From: Halocatena halophila
GTDB taxonomy: Archaea; Halobacteriota; Halobacteria; Halobacteriales; Haloarculaceae
Length of the DNA: 64,000 nt
Direction of reading: 5' to 3'
Assembly: GCA_027563145.1 (NCBI GenBank)
Contig: CP071306.1
Coordinates: 2,232,001-2,296,000, forward strand
Below the pieces are notes generated by a model. The model worked only from the letters and a program-made list of their open reading frames with translations, did not search any database and was not told where the DNA came from. A program made the translations under genes and the position numbers. Of the stretch, positions 36,264 through 45,045 are shown piece by piece; position 1 is the first letter of the stretch; every line of letters begins with the position of its first letter.

Positions 36264-37168
36264 TCGGTCCTCCTCGCGTTCGTGATCGTCTGATCGCCTT
36301 CTGCCGTATCGGACTGTCCGCCCGGTTGTGCTCTGGCAACCGATGCAGCCGTCGTGAACGAAAACGTCTCGAGAAGCGTCCTGAGCGTTGCAGAGAGCCC
36401 ATCGATGCCGTGAAAGCTGACAAACCGCTTGTGGAGCCCTGGTTCGTCGGTGGTGACGGCCGGGTTGAATTCCCAGGGATGGAAATAGAGCGTTGCTGGA
36501 ATCCCACGGGCGTTCAGCCGTCGGATTCCTGCAACGAGCAGTCGCCTCGGGAGCAGCCGTGCGTAGAATCCACCGGCGATGGGAACCCTGAGTTTCGGGT
36601 GGGCAACGGCGAGTGGCAGTTCAACGAGCGGACTGTTGACTGTCCCCTGTTCGAATGGACGGGCTGGATCGAGTCGGTACGGTTCAAGTGGCACTCCATT
36701 GACGCCATACATCGGTGTCCGGACCGGAAATACGCTGGAATCGTATCGATAGCCTGCCTCATTGAGCACTTCGATCGCCCACCTCGTTTTCGGTGTCACC
36801 GAGAAATTCGGTGCTCGAAAGCCGATCGGCTGTGTTCCCGTTGCCGTCCTGATTGCCGCAGTCGATGCTGCGATCTCCTCTCGAAATGACGCTTTCGAGA
36901 GGTCGAACAGCGGCTGGTGGGTGTGACCGTGCGAGCCAATTTCGTGGCCCGCCCGATCAATACGTGCGATCAGCTCCGGATAGCGCTCTGCCACCTGCCC
37001 AACGACGAAAAAGGTGGCCTGTACGTCATAGTCGGCCAGTATCGAGAGCACGCTCTCGACGGATTCTGTGAGATGATCGGTTGGATCGGACACCGAATCA
37101 CGAACTAGCGTGGCCGAGTACCAGTGTTCGACATCGAATGAGAGAACATTCGTGGGGGCCGAACTCAT
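36260..37168 (-). CDS. Polysaccharide deacetylase with DUF3473-type C-terminus
   Basis: This 302-residue NodB-fold enzyme starts with the metal-binding FDVEHWYS and has ATFFVVGQVAERYPELI, the histidine pair GSHGHTH and RAPNFSVT. The C-terminal segment YFHPWEFNP identifies the DUF3473 subclass associated with bacterial PEP-CTERM exopolysaccharide loci. It would remove N-acetyl groups from hexosamine in a glycan or its lipid-linked precursor, freeing an amine. There is no signal peptide, so cytosolic action is likely. It overlaps both neighbours by four bases in a tight operon. Confidence 0.88.
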   Translation of the reverse strand: MSSAPTNVLSFDVEHWYSATLVRDSVSDPTDHLTESVESVLSILADYDVQATFFVVGQVAERYPELIARIDRAGHEIGSHGHTHQPLFDLSKASFREEIAASTAAIRTATGTQPIGFRAPNFSVTPKTRWAIEVLNEAGYRYDSSVFPVRTPMYGVNGVPLEPYRLDPARPFEQGTVNSPLVELPLAVAHPKLRVPIAGGFYARLLPRRLLVAGIRRLNARGIPATLYFHPWEFNPAVTTDEPGLHKRFVSFHGIDGLSATLRTLLETFSFTTAASVARAQPGGQSDTAEGDQTITNARRTE

Positions 37169-38274
37169 CTGACCCTCCGTGGGGTGGTGTCGGGTGGGAA
37201 GTACGTGCTGAGCGCATGCAACACGATGGCGGTAAAGCAGGCGAACACGCCGAGTACCAGACAGATGGCCGTCAGCAGGCCGTGCCCGAACGGGAACGTC
37301 CCCGACTCGACGTAGTTCGAGACGGTCCAGTAGCCCGCTGTAAGCCCAAACACACAGAGGACCATCCCGGGCAGTCCGAGAGCGGACAGTGGCCGCTCAC
37401 GTTCGACCGTTTTCAGAATGTTTCGTATCAGGACGATCGCGTGACGAACCGGGTGGATCGTGTTGGCGTTCGAGACGGCGTAACTCATTGAGACCGAAAT
37501 CTCCTCGATCTCGTAGCTGTGGTGGTGAGCGTGATACAGGATATCCGTGCTCGCGTCCATCCGATTGCCGATCGATCGGTCATAAGCGAGCGAACGAATC
37601 ATCTCCCGGTCGAATGCCCGGTATCCGCTCTGCGTGTCGCTCACTCGCGATTCGGAGCGAATCACTCCCATACTCAGGTTCGTAAGACCATTGATGATTC
37701 GTAGCCCCAGTCGCCGGGACCACGGCACAGTGTGGTGGTTAGAGTCCAGGAATCGACTCCCGATCACGAACTCTGCATTCGACTGATCGAGCGCGTTCGT
37801 AAGCCGCGGAATATCGGCTGGATCGTGTTGCCCGTCGCCATCGATGAGGACGAGCTGTGACACGCCAGCCGTCACTGCCGCTTCAAACGCCGTTTTCAGG
37901 GCGGCACCGTAGCCAAGATTCTGTCGGTGCTCGATCACGGCCGCGCCACACGATTGGGCCCGGTCTGCGGTGTCATCATCGCTTCCATCGTCGATGACGA
38001 CGACCTGATCGGCGTGCTTGATAGCTCCCTCCACTACCCGCTCGATCGATTCTGCTTCGTTGTACGCTGGAATTGCAACTAGACACTGACACTGGATAAT
38101 CTCAGCCAGTGCTTCTGATTCCAGTTCTACTGGCTCATCGGATTCGGACCGCCCAGCGTCCGTCCCGATGTGCCGGACAGACGGACGAACGGCTCCGCGG
38201 TGTGGCCCGGCGGTCGCCGTTCGACTTCCGTCGATCGGTTCCTCTACGTGGGCGTCATCTACTCTGCCAGTCAT
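37165..38274 (-). CDS. Family 2 polyprenyl-phosphate glycosyltransferase
   Basis: This 369-residue enzyme has a GT-A domain at about 60-290 (LVAIPAYNEAESIERVVEG, VVIDDGSDDDT, LIDGDGQHDP, the QSGYRAFDR turn) and two C-terminal membrane spans. It belongs to the dolichol/undecaprenyl-phosphate transferase group, which loads a sugar on a lipid carrier. The first 55 residues are acidic and low-complexity, longer than usual, so a later start is possible. It is the first gene of the operon leading to the deacetylase, FemAB, DHHA1 and FkbM genes, reading from an AT-rich promoter region shared with the divergent FemAB gene. Confidence 0.88.
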   Translation of the reverse strand: MTGRVDDAHVEEPIDGSRTATAGPHRGAVRPSVRHIGTDAGRSESDEPVELESEALAEIIQCQCLVAIPAYNEAESIERVVEGAIKHADQVVVIDDGSDDDTADRAQSCGAAVIEHRQNLGYGAALKTAFEAAVTAGVSQLVLIDGDGQHDPADIPRLTNALDQSNAEFVIGSRFLDSNHHTVPWSRRLGLRIINGLTNLSMGVIRSESRVSDTQSGYRAFDREMIRSLAYDRSIGNRMDASTDILYHAHHHSYEIEEISVSMSYAVSNANTIHPVRHAIVLIRNILKTVERERPLSALGLPGMVLCVFGLTAGYWTVSNYVESGTFPFGHGLLTAICLVLGVFACFTAIVLHALSTYFPPDTTPRRVR

Positions 38275-38590
38275 CGATCTTCATGCGAGGGAATTATCGG
38301 TAATTGGTGGTAAATATCAAGGGGTTAGGTGTGTCAAATTCAACATTATCCTTTCCAGCCCATCAGACTTTCTCCGTGTATGCACCAATTAGACTGTTTT
38401 AACAGGATAATAGAGAAATAATTTATTAATTATTGATTATTAATTTTATTTATGAAGTATTAAAAACTATTTGCGGGAAGAACGATTTAGCGGCAGTGAA
38501 TCGAATGAACTGTCCATAACTTCCGATAGTGATATGTGGATAGGAATCGTACCTAAATAGCTATAATCGATAATATATCTGTGGGTTATC
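38275..38590. other. AT-rich divergent promoter region, 316 bp
   Basis: Between the polyprenyl-phosphate transferase (minus) and a FemAB-like gene (plus), the DNA from about 38330 to 38590 is very rich in A and T, with TTTATTAATTATTGATTATT-like sequence. TATAAT at 38562-38567 lies 24-29 bases before ATG 38591 and is the likely promoter of that gene. I find no convincing gene or RNA. Such AT-rich DNA may also bind nucleoid proteins. Confidence 0.45.
38562..38567 (+). promoter_or_regulatory. TATA box of the second FemAB-like gene
   Basis: TATAAT lies 24-29 bases before ATG 38591 within AT-rich DNA, which fits a leaderless transcript. Confidence 0.5.
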
Positions 38591-39592
38591 ATGCATATTG
38601 AAACTGTCAATTTTGGCGAGTGGGAAGCTGCGTTGCCGGCTTCTGGATTCGGATGGGCTCATACTCCGGAAGCGCTCCGTGTTCTCGGCGATCACACGCC
38701 CGGTTCTCTTCGTCTGTATGGTGGATTCAAGGGCGAACAGCCGATTGGGCTCTGTCCTGTGGTTGAGATTGATGGGCCGGTCGTGACGGCACAGGTGTCG
38801 CCACCGCCCGGGTTTGCGATCCCACAGCTCGGTCCCATCGTGTTTCCTGCAAGCCCGAAACAGCGCATGCAAGAACGGGTCAATCGGCGGTTCACGGAGG
38901 GGCTCTTAGAGCAACTTGGGGCATCACGACGGTCGACGATCGTCGGGTTGGCGTGTCATCCCTCCTACACCGACCCTCGACCGTACGAATGGGCAGACTT
39001 TGATGTCTCCACGAGATTCACATACCGGCTTTCGCTCGATTCGGTCACGCTTGATCAATTGCAACGCTCGTTCAGTCGAGAGACGCGCCGGGCGATCCGA
39101 GACGCCGAGTCGTCGGGACTGCGGGTTTCTACGGGAGGGGTGACCGACGCGCGGCGAGTGTATAAAGCGCACGAACGGCGTCGTGACGAGCAGGGCGATG
39201 ACTTTCCAGTCAAATGGCCATATATCCGGGATCTCGTTCGGTCACTCGGTGATCGGATACGTGTTTACGTCGGCGAGGATGCAAACGGTGACTTTCGGAG
39301 TGGGCTGCTCGTCGTCTACTCGAACGACGACGCCTACTGCTTGCTCGGTGGGACACGATCGGAATCGACCGGCAGTGGCATCAACGAACGCCTTCATTGG
39401 CAGGCAATCACGGATATCGTGACCGATCCTGTTCTCGATTCGATCGCCAGATACGATTTCGGCAATGGAAATCTCGAATCGCTGGCGTACTACAAAAGCC
39501 AGTACGGTGCCACCCCCGTTCCTCGCTATCTCATCACGTCGGGAAAGCTGATGGAACTCGCAAAATCACTGTACGAAACGATCGTTTACTGA
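38591..39592 (+). CDS. Second FemAB-like GNAT acyl/aminoacyltransferase
   Basis: This 333-residue protein has the double-GNAT FemAB layout: FSRETRRAIRDAESSGLRV (the first-domain basic helix), VYKAHERRRDEQG, LLGGTRSESTGSGINERLHW and the closing DFGNGNLESLAYYKSQYG, which parallels the FGxxxxxSxxxFKxQFG end of the FemAB-like protein at 35232-36263. It is thus a divergent paralogue of that protein. The acyl donor and acceptor are unknown. It is transcribed away from the main glycan operon together with a secreted beta-helix protein 70 bases downstream. Confidence 0.8.
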   Translation: MHIETVNFGEWEAALPASGFGWAHTPEALRVLGDHTPGSLRLYGGFKGEQPIGLCPVVEIDGPVVTAQVSPPPGFAIPQLGPIVFPASPKQRMQERVNRRFTEGLLEQLGASRRSTIVGLACHPSYTDPRPYEWADFDVSTRFTYRLSLDSVTLDQLQRSFSRETRRAIRDAESSGLRVSTGGVTDARRVYKAHERRRDEQGDDFPVKWPYIRDLVRSLGDRIRVYVGEDANGDFRSGLLVVYSNDDAYCLLGGTRSESTGSGINERLHWQAITDIVTDPVLDSIARYDFGNGNLESLAYYKSQYGATPVPRYLITSGKLMELAKSLYETIVY

Positions 39593-39662
39593 TGGCTACT
39601 CCGTTGCAATCGCGTATAATGAGTCAATACCCATTTCGACTGAGACTGTTAGGTGAACCAGT

Positions 39663-40964
39663 ATGACCTCACCGTCGATGTCGATAGATCGGCGGACGTA
39701 TCTCGCGCTCGTTTCGGGTGCGGGCGTGTTCGCTGCCGGGTCGTTTGATACTGATATCGGTCGGTTTGGGGTCGAACAGACTGCGCTCATGACACTCGAT
39801 ACTGTGTATCAGATCTCACCCAACTACTACGTTGGACCGAAGACTGAACGACCGCCTGCCTCAGAGGCCAAAGGAACGATCTGGGAGGTGACTGATCCTG
39901 ATAACAGTCGTCCAACAGAGCGAACGCTCTCAGATGGAAACCGATGGCTGTCGATATCGGTCACCGATGGTATTCGTGAACCGGGTGAGTTCTATCTCAC
40001 CCCAGATGATGGGTTCGAGGCGATGCAGACAATCATCGATCAGCACGCTCCGAACGTGCTGATTCGACTCGCACCAGGAACCTATGAGGGGAGCGATCTC
40101 GTCTTAGAAAACGGTGTGAGTATCGTTGGTTCCGGGCCAAACGCAACCATACTCAAGCTCGCACCCGGTGCCAACACGGATTTGCTCACGACACCCACAC
40201 CTGCGAGCCGCAATGTGATGTCCTGTTGTGTGCGTGACATCACGTTCGAGGGAAACAGCGACACAAACGACACGGGGACGCTCGTGTACGGTGCGTTCTG
40301 GAACAGCCGGTTCCAGAACTGTTTTTTCCGGAACAGCCCCGAAAACGGCCTTTGGCTCGCCGGCTCGGAGGCCAGCACGGATGACAATTACGTCAACCAG
40401 TGTCAGTTCATCAATAATCGTGGCGACGGTATCCGCGGTGGGTCAAATCGAGAGGCACATCCTGCGGTTGGCGTTGTTCGGGTAGATACGAACTGGTTCG
40501 GCCATAACGATGGACCGGCGATCAGGGCCCGCGGCAACGCCTGGAGGATTACGAACGCGAAGCTGTATCACAATGCCAAACAGCGCGGCACGTCGATCCA
40601 GATCGACCGATCGAAATTCACGGCAGTGAGTGGCTGTGACAGTTACGTTTCTCACCCGGATAGAGCTCACATTGCCATTCGTGCCCATTCTGGTGTCGAC
40701 TGTGCTAGCATCCAGATCAAGGACAACGATTTCCGTGGTGAGTTCAAGGCCGGTGTGCGGTGTGTCGCAGATGGTAACGATCTGCGGGCAATCCAGATAC
40801 GCGGCAACACGATGTATACCGACGCTGGCACTCCCCGTGGCGTACTCGCCGAGGGAGACGGCGCGTACCAATCGTGTGCGTTCACCGATAATATTCTCAG
40901 CAAAGAATTCGGCTCACAGATGCTCGATTTGCCTGATGGCTGGATGATTCGAGACAATCTGTGA
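39663..40964 (+). CDS. Tat-exported parallel beta-helix protein
   Basis: This 433-residue protein has a twin-arginine signal (IDRRTYLALVSGAGVFAAG). A pectate-lyase-like right-handed beta-helix follows, visible as repeated short strands with Asn ladders (NGVSIVGSGPNATILKL, NSRFQNCFFRNS, NYVNQCQFINN, IQIKDNDFRGE, IQIRGNTMYT). Such proteins act as polysaccharide lyases, epimerases or binding proteins on the cell surface; no catalytic signature is clear. The location after a FemAB-like gene suggests a role in modifying or trimming the surface glycan. A downstream Met (MSIDRR) is an alternative start. Confidence 0.82.
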   Translation: MTSPSMSIDRRTYLALVSGAGVFAAGSFDTDIGRFGVEQTALMTLDTVYQISPNYYVGPKTERPPASEAKGTIWEVTDPDNSRPTERTLSDGNRWLSISVTDGIREPGEFYLTPDDGFEAMQTIIDQHAPNVLIRLAPGTYEGSDLVLENGVSIVGSGPNATILKLAPGANTDLLTTPTPASRNVMSCCVRDITFEGNSDTNDTGTLVYGAFWNSRFQNCFFRNSPENGLWLAGSEASTDDNYVNQCQFINNRGDGIRGGSNREAHPAVGVVRVDTNWFGHNDGPAIRARGNAWRITNAKLYHNAKQRGTSIQIDRSKFTAVSGCDSYVSHPDRAHIAIRAHSGVDCASIQIKDNDFRGEFKAGVRCVADGNDLRAIQIRGNTMYTDAGTPRGVLAEGDGAYQSCAFTDNILSKEFGSQMLDLPDGWMIRDNL

Positions 40965-40982
40965 GTACGGTCGGGTTACAGA

Positions 40983-43112
40983 TCAGGACTGGACGTGGTA
41001 GATCGTCACTCGTTCATTTTCGTAGACCACGGATGCGTTGGCGAGCTGATTCTCGTGGATGGTTGTATTGGTCGGATCGATGTAGTCGGAGTCGCTTTCG
41101 AGTGTTCGCATGGGTTTGTGACTCACGTAGACGTATGCGTCGGTGGTGAGTCGCTCTCGTTCGAGCCAGATTGGTTCGATCTCGTGGACAGGAACGACTT
41201 CGCTAACGAGCAGTCCATCGCGGCTTTTGATGTGCTCCCATTCGTTGATGACGGCCACCGTGTCGCTGGGATCGGTGTGATCTTCGAGCCAGCGCGTGGC
41301 GGAGACTTCTGCGTCGGTGTAGGCCGGCCACCCGGCGCTTTCGTTCAGATTCAGGTTGTACGGTGGAACCGGCGCTCCCGTGGCGGTGAACGCGACACCA
41401 GAGCTAAAGACGAACAGAACGGCAAGCACGACAGCAAACAGCTGATCGCCGGTTTCTGGTCCCCATCGATTGCTATACTGTGGTCGCACGCGATGTGCGA
41501 TTTCACTAATGAGTTCGATGGCTGTTCTAGCGCCGATGACGGCGAACGGGCCGAGGACGAACAGCGCGATCTGCAGCGTTCGGTCGAAGCCCATTCCGAA
41601 CGTGAACACGACGGACGCACCGAGAAAGCCAAAGACGCCACATGAGAGCAAGACGTATTCGGTGGCAACGGTCTGGCGATCGAACCAGCTGTCGAGCAGC
41701 GAGCGCAGTAATCCGACGCCGATCAGCCCGACCAGCACGAAATACAGCAGCTTGTACACCACCCACACCGGCGAGCCAAAGCCGGTGGTTGCGTAGTCCG
41801 CACCGCTCCGATCGGAGGCGGGGAGGGGCAATGATTCCAGCAACACCAGTCCCGCACTGACGACGCGTTCGAGATTGACTCCGTCGGCGGTTATCCCGTA
41901 CCAGCCAATCCAGAGGACGATGAGCGAGATAACGATCCAGGGGCGACTCACACGCGTTGCGATCGGCTGCTCCTCAAGCAGCTTCGTTCGATCGAGGATC
42001 ATTCTGGCGAGCAGTGTGGCACCGAGAAACGCCCCAAACAGCAGGCTCACGCCGTAGTGGCTTCCAACGAGTCCGAATCCCATGACGAGTCCGAGCAGGA
42101 TCTGGTCTCTGCGAGACAGTCCGTCGTCGAGTAAGACGACGAGCAATAGTGTCGCGTAGAGTCCCCCCAGCAGCTGTTTGTCGGGCATGTCTTTGAAAAA
42201 GCCGTAGTAGAATACCAGCGCGAACGGTGCCAGGGTTGCGATCCGGCGATCGCTGGTGGTTGCCCGGACGATATACCAGATTCCCACCGGGAGCAGTGCC
42301 ACCATGATCGGCACGAGTAGTTTATACACCCAGACCAGTTCGAGTCCTGTCACGGTGGCGTAGTTCGCTCCCAAAAGCGTTACCATGACCAGGGAGTTGC
42401 TCGCCGACTCCATTGTCGGGTTCCAGTGGCCTCCGCGGAGGATTTCTCGTGCGGCGTGGAACTCAAAGTGGATGTCGAATCCCCAGATGTGATTCGAGAT
42501 GAGCGTCATCTGGAGCAAAACGGCCGCGGCGATCGCCCAGATTCCGTAGCCGGTGAGTCGGTCGGTGTCGGCCCACAGCAGGACCATTGGAAGCACGGCG
42601 ATCACGCACAACACCCCCGAAAGGAGCCACGTCGGCCCGATGCGCGTGAGTACGCCGGCAGCGAGCACTACCAGCGTGAGCAATCCAGTTCCGAGCAGTA
42701 CTCGTGTGGATGGAATCTCTGGGGCGGTAAACTGGTGAATTTCTTTCTGGCGGTAGTAGTGGATCGACAGAAACACCGCGGTGAGCAGACCGGTCGTAGT
42801 CACGATCGACAGCGGGGTGAGTGGTCGATCAACTCCCAGCCAGCCGAGCTGGTTGAGGATGATTGCACCGGATACCATCAGTACCTGGCTTGCGGTGAGG
42901 CTATACAGTCCAACGCGTCCCAGTGGTCGGTCGTCGAGTTCAAGCAGGACCAGGAGTGCGTAGCCAGGGAGGACGCCCAGCGCGAGCAGTCCCAGCGGTA
43001 CGCGAAGCACGTCCATCCCCGGGAGGCTGCCCTCAAGGTGGATTGTGAGCAACAAGAGTGGATACAGTACACCACACACTACTGGGAGCGAAAAGAGGAT
43101 CCGACGGTCCAT
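40983..43112 (-). CDS. Large polytopic membrane protein, DUF2206/GT-C-like
   Basis: This 709-residue protein has about fourteen to sixteen membrane spans followed by a soluble extracytoplasmic domain of about 150 residues (TDAEVSATRWLEDH, SDTVAVINEWEH, a closing NERVTIYHVQS). This layout matches GT-C glycosyltransferases and the archaeal DUF2206 family. The acidic EFHAAREIL in the first large loop (WGFDIHFEFHAA) may be the catalytic metal or lipid-phosphate site. It would transfer a sugar from a lipid-phosphate donor on the outer face. It is convergent with the beta-helix gene. Confidence 0.8.
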   Translation of the reverse strand: MDRRILFSLPVVCGVLYPLLLLTIHLEGSLPGMDVLRVPLGLLALGVLPGYALLVLLELDDRPLGRVGLYSLTASQVLMVSGAIILNQLGWLGVDRPLTPLSIVTTTGLLTAVFLSIHYYRQKEIHQFTAPEIPSTRVLLGTGLLTLVVLAAGVLTRIGPTWLLSGVLCVIAVLPMVLLWADTDRLTGYGIWAIAAAVLLQMTLISNHIWGFDIHFEFHAAREILRGGHWNPTMESASNSLVMVTLLGANYATVTGLELVWVYKLLVPIMVALLPVGIWYIVRATTSDRRIATLAPFALVFYYGFFKDMPDKQLLGGLYATLLLVVLLDDGLSRRDQILLGLVMGFGLVGSHYGVSLLFGAFLGATLLARMILDRTKLLEEQPIATRVSRPWIVISLIVLWIGWYGITADGVNLERVVSAGLVLLESLPLPASDRSGADYATTGFGSPVWVVYKLLYFVLVGLIGVGLLRSLLDSWFDRQTVATEYVLLSCGVFGFLGASVVFTFGMGFDRTLQIALFVLGPFAVIGARTAIELISEIAHRVRPQYSNRWGPETGDQLFAVVLAVLFVFSSGVAFTATGAPVPPYNLNLNESAGWPAYTDAEVSATRWLEDHTDPSDTVAVINEWEHIKSRDGLLVSEVVPVHEIEPIWLERERLTTDAYVYVSHKPMRTLESDSDYIDPTNTTIHENQLANASVVYENERVTIYHVQS

Positions 43113-43482
43113 TGGTCCTCATACAGTTATGGGCGGACCGTGATAACAAACATGGGGATAGGCGAGCGTAATCGGTGATTAGGTGGCCGTTTCCAGATCG
43201 GTATCTGTTACAATTTCGAAATTCTACACATGAATCGGCATCGTCTCGATTCGGACGGTTGTGTACGATTTGCTCTCGAAAACCAGGACAAAGCGTCGTT
43301 GCTCGTCCGGTTCGTTTCCGTCTTTGGGCCATGCCAAATCCGGCGGTCGATCCAACCGGTGACTTGTTCGAGTGGTCGTCGCAACCGATGTCCGGTGATG
43401 TCAGTACAGATAGCAAACTCCACGCACGTTTCCCTCGCCAGCAAAGCCTATTTACGCACCACTCACCTGCTCTTCTCGGACT
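43113..43482. other. Intergenic region, 370 bp
   Basis: This stretch lies between the DUF2206-like gene (minus) and the VOC gene (plus). A CTATTTA near 43448-43454 is a likely TATA box for the VOC gene. Two frames cross the middle (43175-43486 plus, 43208-43444 minus), but neither resembles a known family or shows acidic haloarchaeal composition. I see no repeat or structured RNA. Confidence 0.35.
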
Positions 43483-43929
43483 ATGACGATCAAGCGAATG
43501 GACAACGTCCTCATCGTGGTCGAGGACCTCGAAGCGGCGAAGGCGTTTTTCACGGAGCTTGGCATGCAGTTGGAGGGCGAGACGCGCGTCGAGGGAGGGT
43601 GGGTGGATCGCGTCGTCGGCCTTGAGAACGTCCAGTGCGACATCGCCACGATGCGGACCCCCGATGGCCACAGCCGCGTCGAGCTCTCGAAGTTCATCAC
43701 GCCCGAGGCCACCCACGACGGATCTGAAAAACCGGCGGTGAACTCCCTGGGGATCCGCCGCATCATGTTCGCCGTCGACGACATCGACGAAGTCCTCGAT
43801 CGCCTCCGCTCCCACGAAGTCGAACTCGTGGGAGAAATCGCCCAGTACGAAGACGTGTACCGCCTCTGCTTCGTGCGCGGCCCCGAAGGCATCATCGTCG
43901 GGTTGGCCGAGGAGCTTGACGGAGCCTAG
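43483..43929 (+). CDS. VOC (glyoxalase/bleomycin-resistance) family protein
   Basis: This 148-residue protein has the paired beta-alpha-beta-beta-beta modules of the vicinal-oxygen-chelate fold: RMDNVLIVVEDLEAAKAFFTELGM at the start and IRRIMFAVDDIDEVLDRL in the second module, ending FVRGPEGIIVGLAEEL. These are typical of small lyases or dioxygenase-like detoxifying enzymes; the substrate is unknown. Codons here use GCC, GTC, GAC and CGC clearly more than neighbouring genes, which hints at acquisition from a more GC-rich haloarchaeon. It is followed by a short unassigned stretch with a degraded look. Confidence 0.88.
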   Translation: MTIKRMDNVLIVVEDLEAAKAFFTELGMQLEGETRVEGGWVDRVVGLENVQCDIATMRTPDGHSRVELSKFITPEATHDGSEKPAVNSLGIRRIMFAVDDIDEVLDRLRSHEVELVGEIAQYEDVYRLCFVRGPEGIIVGLAEELDGA

Positions 43930-44168
43930 TAGATCGCCCCACGCTCTCGGCGGTCATCAGCCCAGTCATTCCCAGGAATCAGGTCAGCCCGAAACAGGTC
44001 GATTTGTTGCCGGTCTCGATCGAGAAAGCCGTCTTCTCCGCGATGAGCCGTTCCAGAATGGGGTCTTCCGGCGGGTTTAGGGACGCAGGTGACCATCATC
44101 CTCGAAGCGGTCGAGGACAGTGCCAAGATGACTGTGCCCCAGAGGGGAAGTCAAGCCTTTTTCCCGTC

Positions 44169-44696
44169 CTACTCGGTCGTGATTCGGGCTACTGCAGGAT
44201 GCTGATCCTCGAGCCCGGTCGGACAGCCGAGGCTGCGATAGCGACCATACGAGTCAAGCAGATCGATCATCCCATCAGCCGCACTCGCACAGCCTGGCCG
44301 GTCGATCGTTTCGAGCGGTGATTTCTGATCTGCAGCGGGGAATGTCAGCTGATGAATTTCGCCGGTTCGCGTTTCATGGTAGCGGACTTTTGCACCTGTA
44401 TCGAACGTCGCGGCCACGACGGTTTCTCCCGTTGCGCGATAGCGCGTGATTCGCTCAATCCCAGGCAAATGCTCGTAGCTCGTCCGTTCGCTCGCGAGAT
44501 CAGCCATTGTGAGGATCTGCTCGATTCTGGTGGCGTGTGGACAGCCGGTTGATTGACACGGTCGACACCAGGCTCTCTGGCCGATATCCACCACGTGATA
44601 GAGCTCAGCCTCCGAGAGTTCGTCGCGTGAATCCACAGTGGAAAGGTTCACGCAGTTGCGATCTTCGTCCCTGAATAGAAATAGGGGAAGCGTCAT
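44169..44696 (-). CDS. Hypothetical protein with a cysteine cluster
   Basis: This 175-residue protein has a short central cysteine motif, WCRPCQSTGCPHATRIEQI, which could bind zinc or an iron-sulfur cluster. A beta-rich C-terminal half follows (TVVAATFDTGAKVRYHETRTGEIHQLTF). There is no signal peptide. I recognise no family. ATG 44696 (MTLPLFLFRDEDRNC) is preferred over one 24 bases upstream. It has no operon partner: the upstream neighbour is divergent and the downstream stretch carries only a possible gene remnant. Confidence 0.6.
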   Translation of the reverse strand: MTLPLFLFRDEDRNCVNLSTVDSRDELSEAELYHVVDIGQRAWCRPCQSTGCPHATRIEQILTMADLASERTSYEHLPGIERITRYRATGETVVAATFDTGAKVRYHETRTGEIHQLTFPAADQKSPLETIDRPGCASAADGMIDLLDSYGRYRSLGCPTGLEDQHPAVARITTE

Positions 44697-45045
44697 CGTC
44701 GCCCCCACAGCGGACAGCACAGATGGTGGTCACGATGTCCGCGAAGCTGGCGACGACAGACGACACAGCTGTGGCTGTAGTAGTTCATCGAGCCGGTACA
44801 ATTACGTGCGTCTGTGTTCTCCCATTGCATGGGTGATCAGCTCGTTGAGAGCCCAGCGTCGGGTGGTTTCAGCACCCGGCGCATTCAACACGAATGCGCA
44901 ATATCTGTATGCTGTCGCTGTGCCCTCGTGTTGCTATGCCTTCCCGATCGGTTATAACGTTATGTAGGAATAATTGTGAAAGACTGTTTGAGCAACAGAT
45001 TTTATGCGAGAAAGGACACAAGACTGCGCGCCGGGAGCTGCTAGT
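44697..45045. other. Intergenic region, 349 bp, with a run of hairpins
   Basis: This stretch lies between the cysteine-cluster gene (minus) and a GNAT gene (plus). It contains the palindrome CACAGCTGTG near 44766, and then three consecutive inverted repeats between 44821 and 44899 described separately. GATTTTATG at 44998-45006 is a possible TATA box about 40 bases before ATG 45046. No small gene is convincing. Confidence 0.4.
44821..44899. other. Candidate structured RNA element: three consecutive hairpins
   Basis: Three perfect stems lie close together: CCCAT/ATGGG (44821-44833), CGGGTG/CACCCG with a seven-base loop (44860-44878), and GCGCATTC/GAATGCGC with a five-base loop (44879-44899). 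The last two abut exactly. No coding function is evident. It could be a noncoding RNA or a double terminator; the strand is not determined and no known family is recognised. Confidence 0.35.

Noticed and set aside
43926..44126. 66-codon minus-strand frame after the VOC gene
   Set aside because: It has no recognisable family and no promoter. I mention the region as possible remnant DNA but cannot support a gene.
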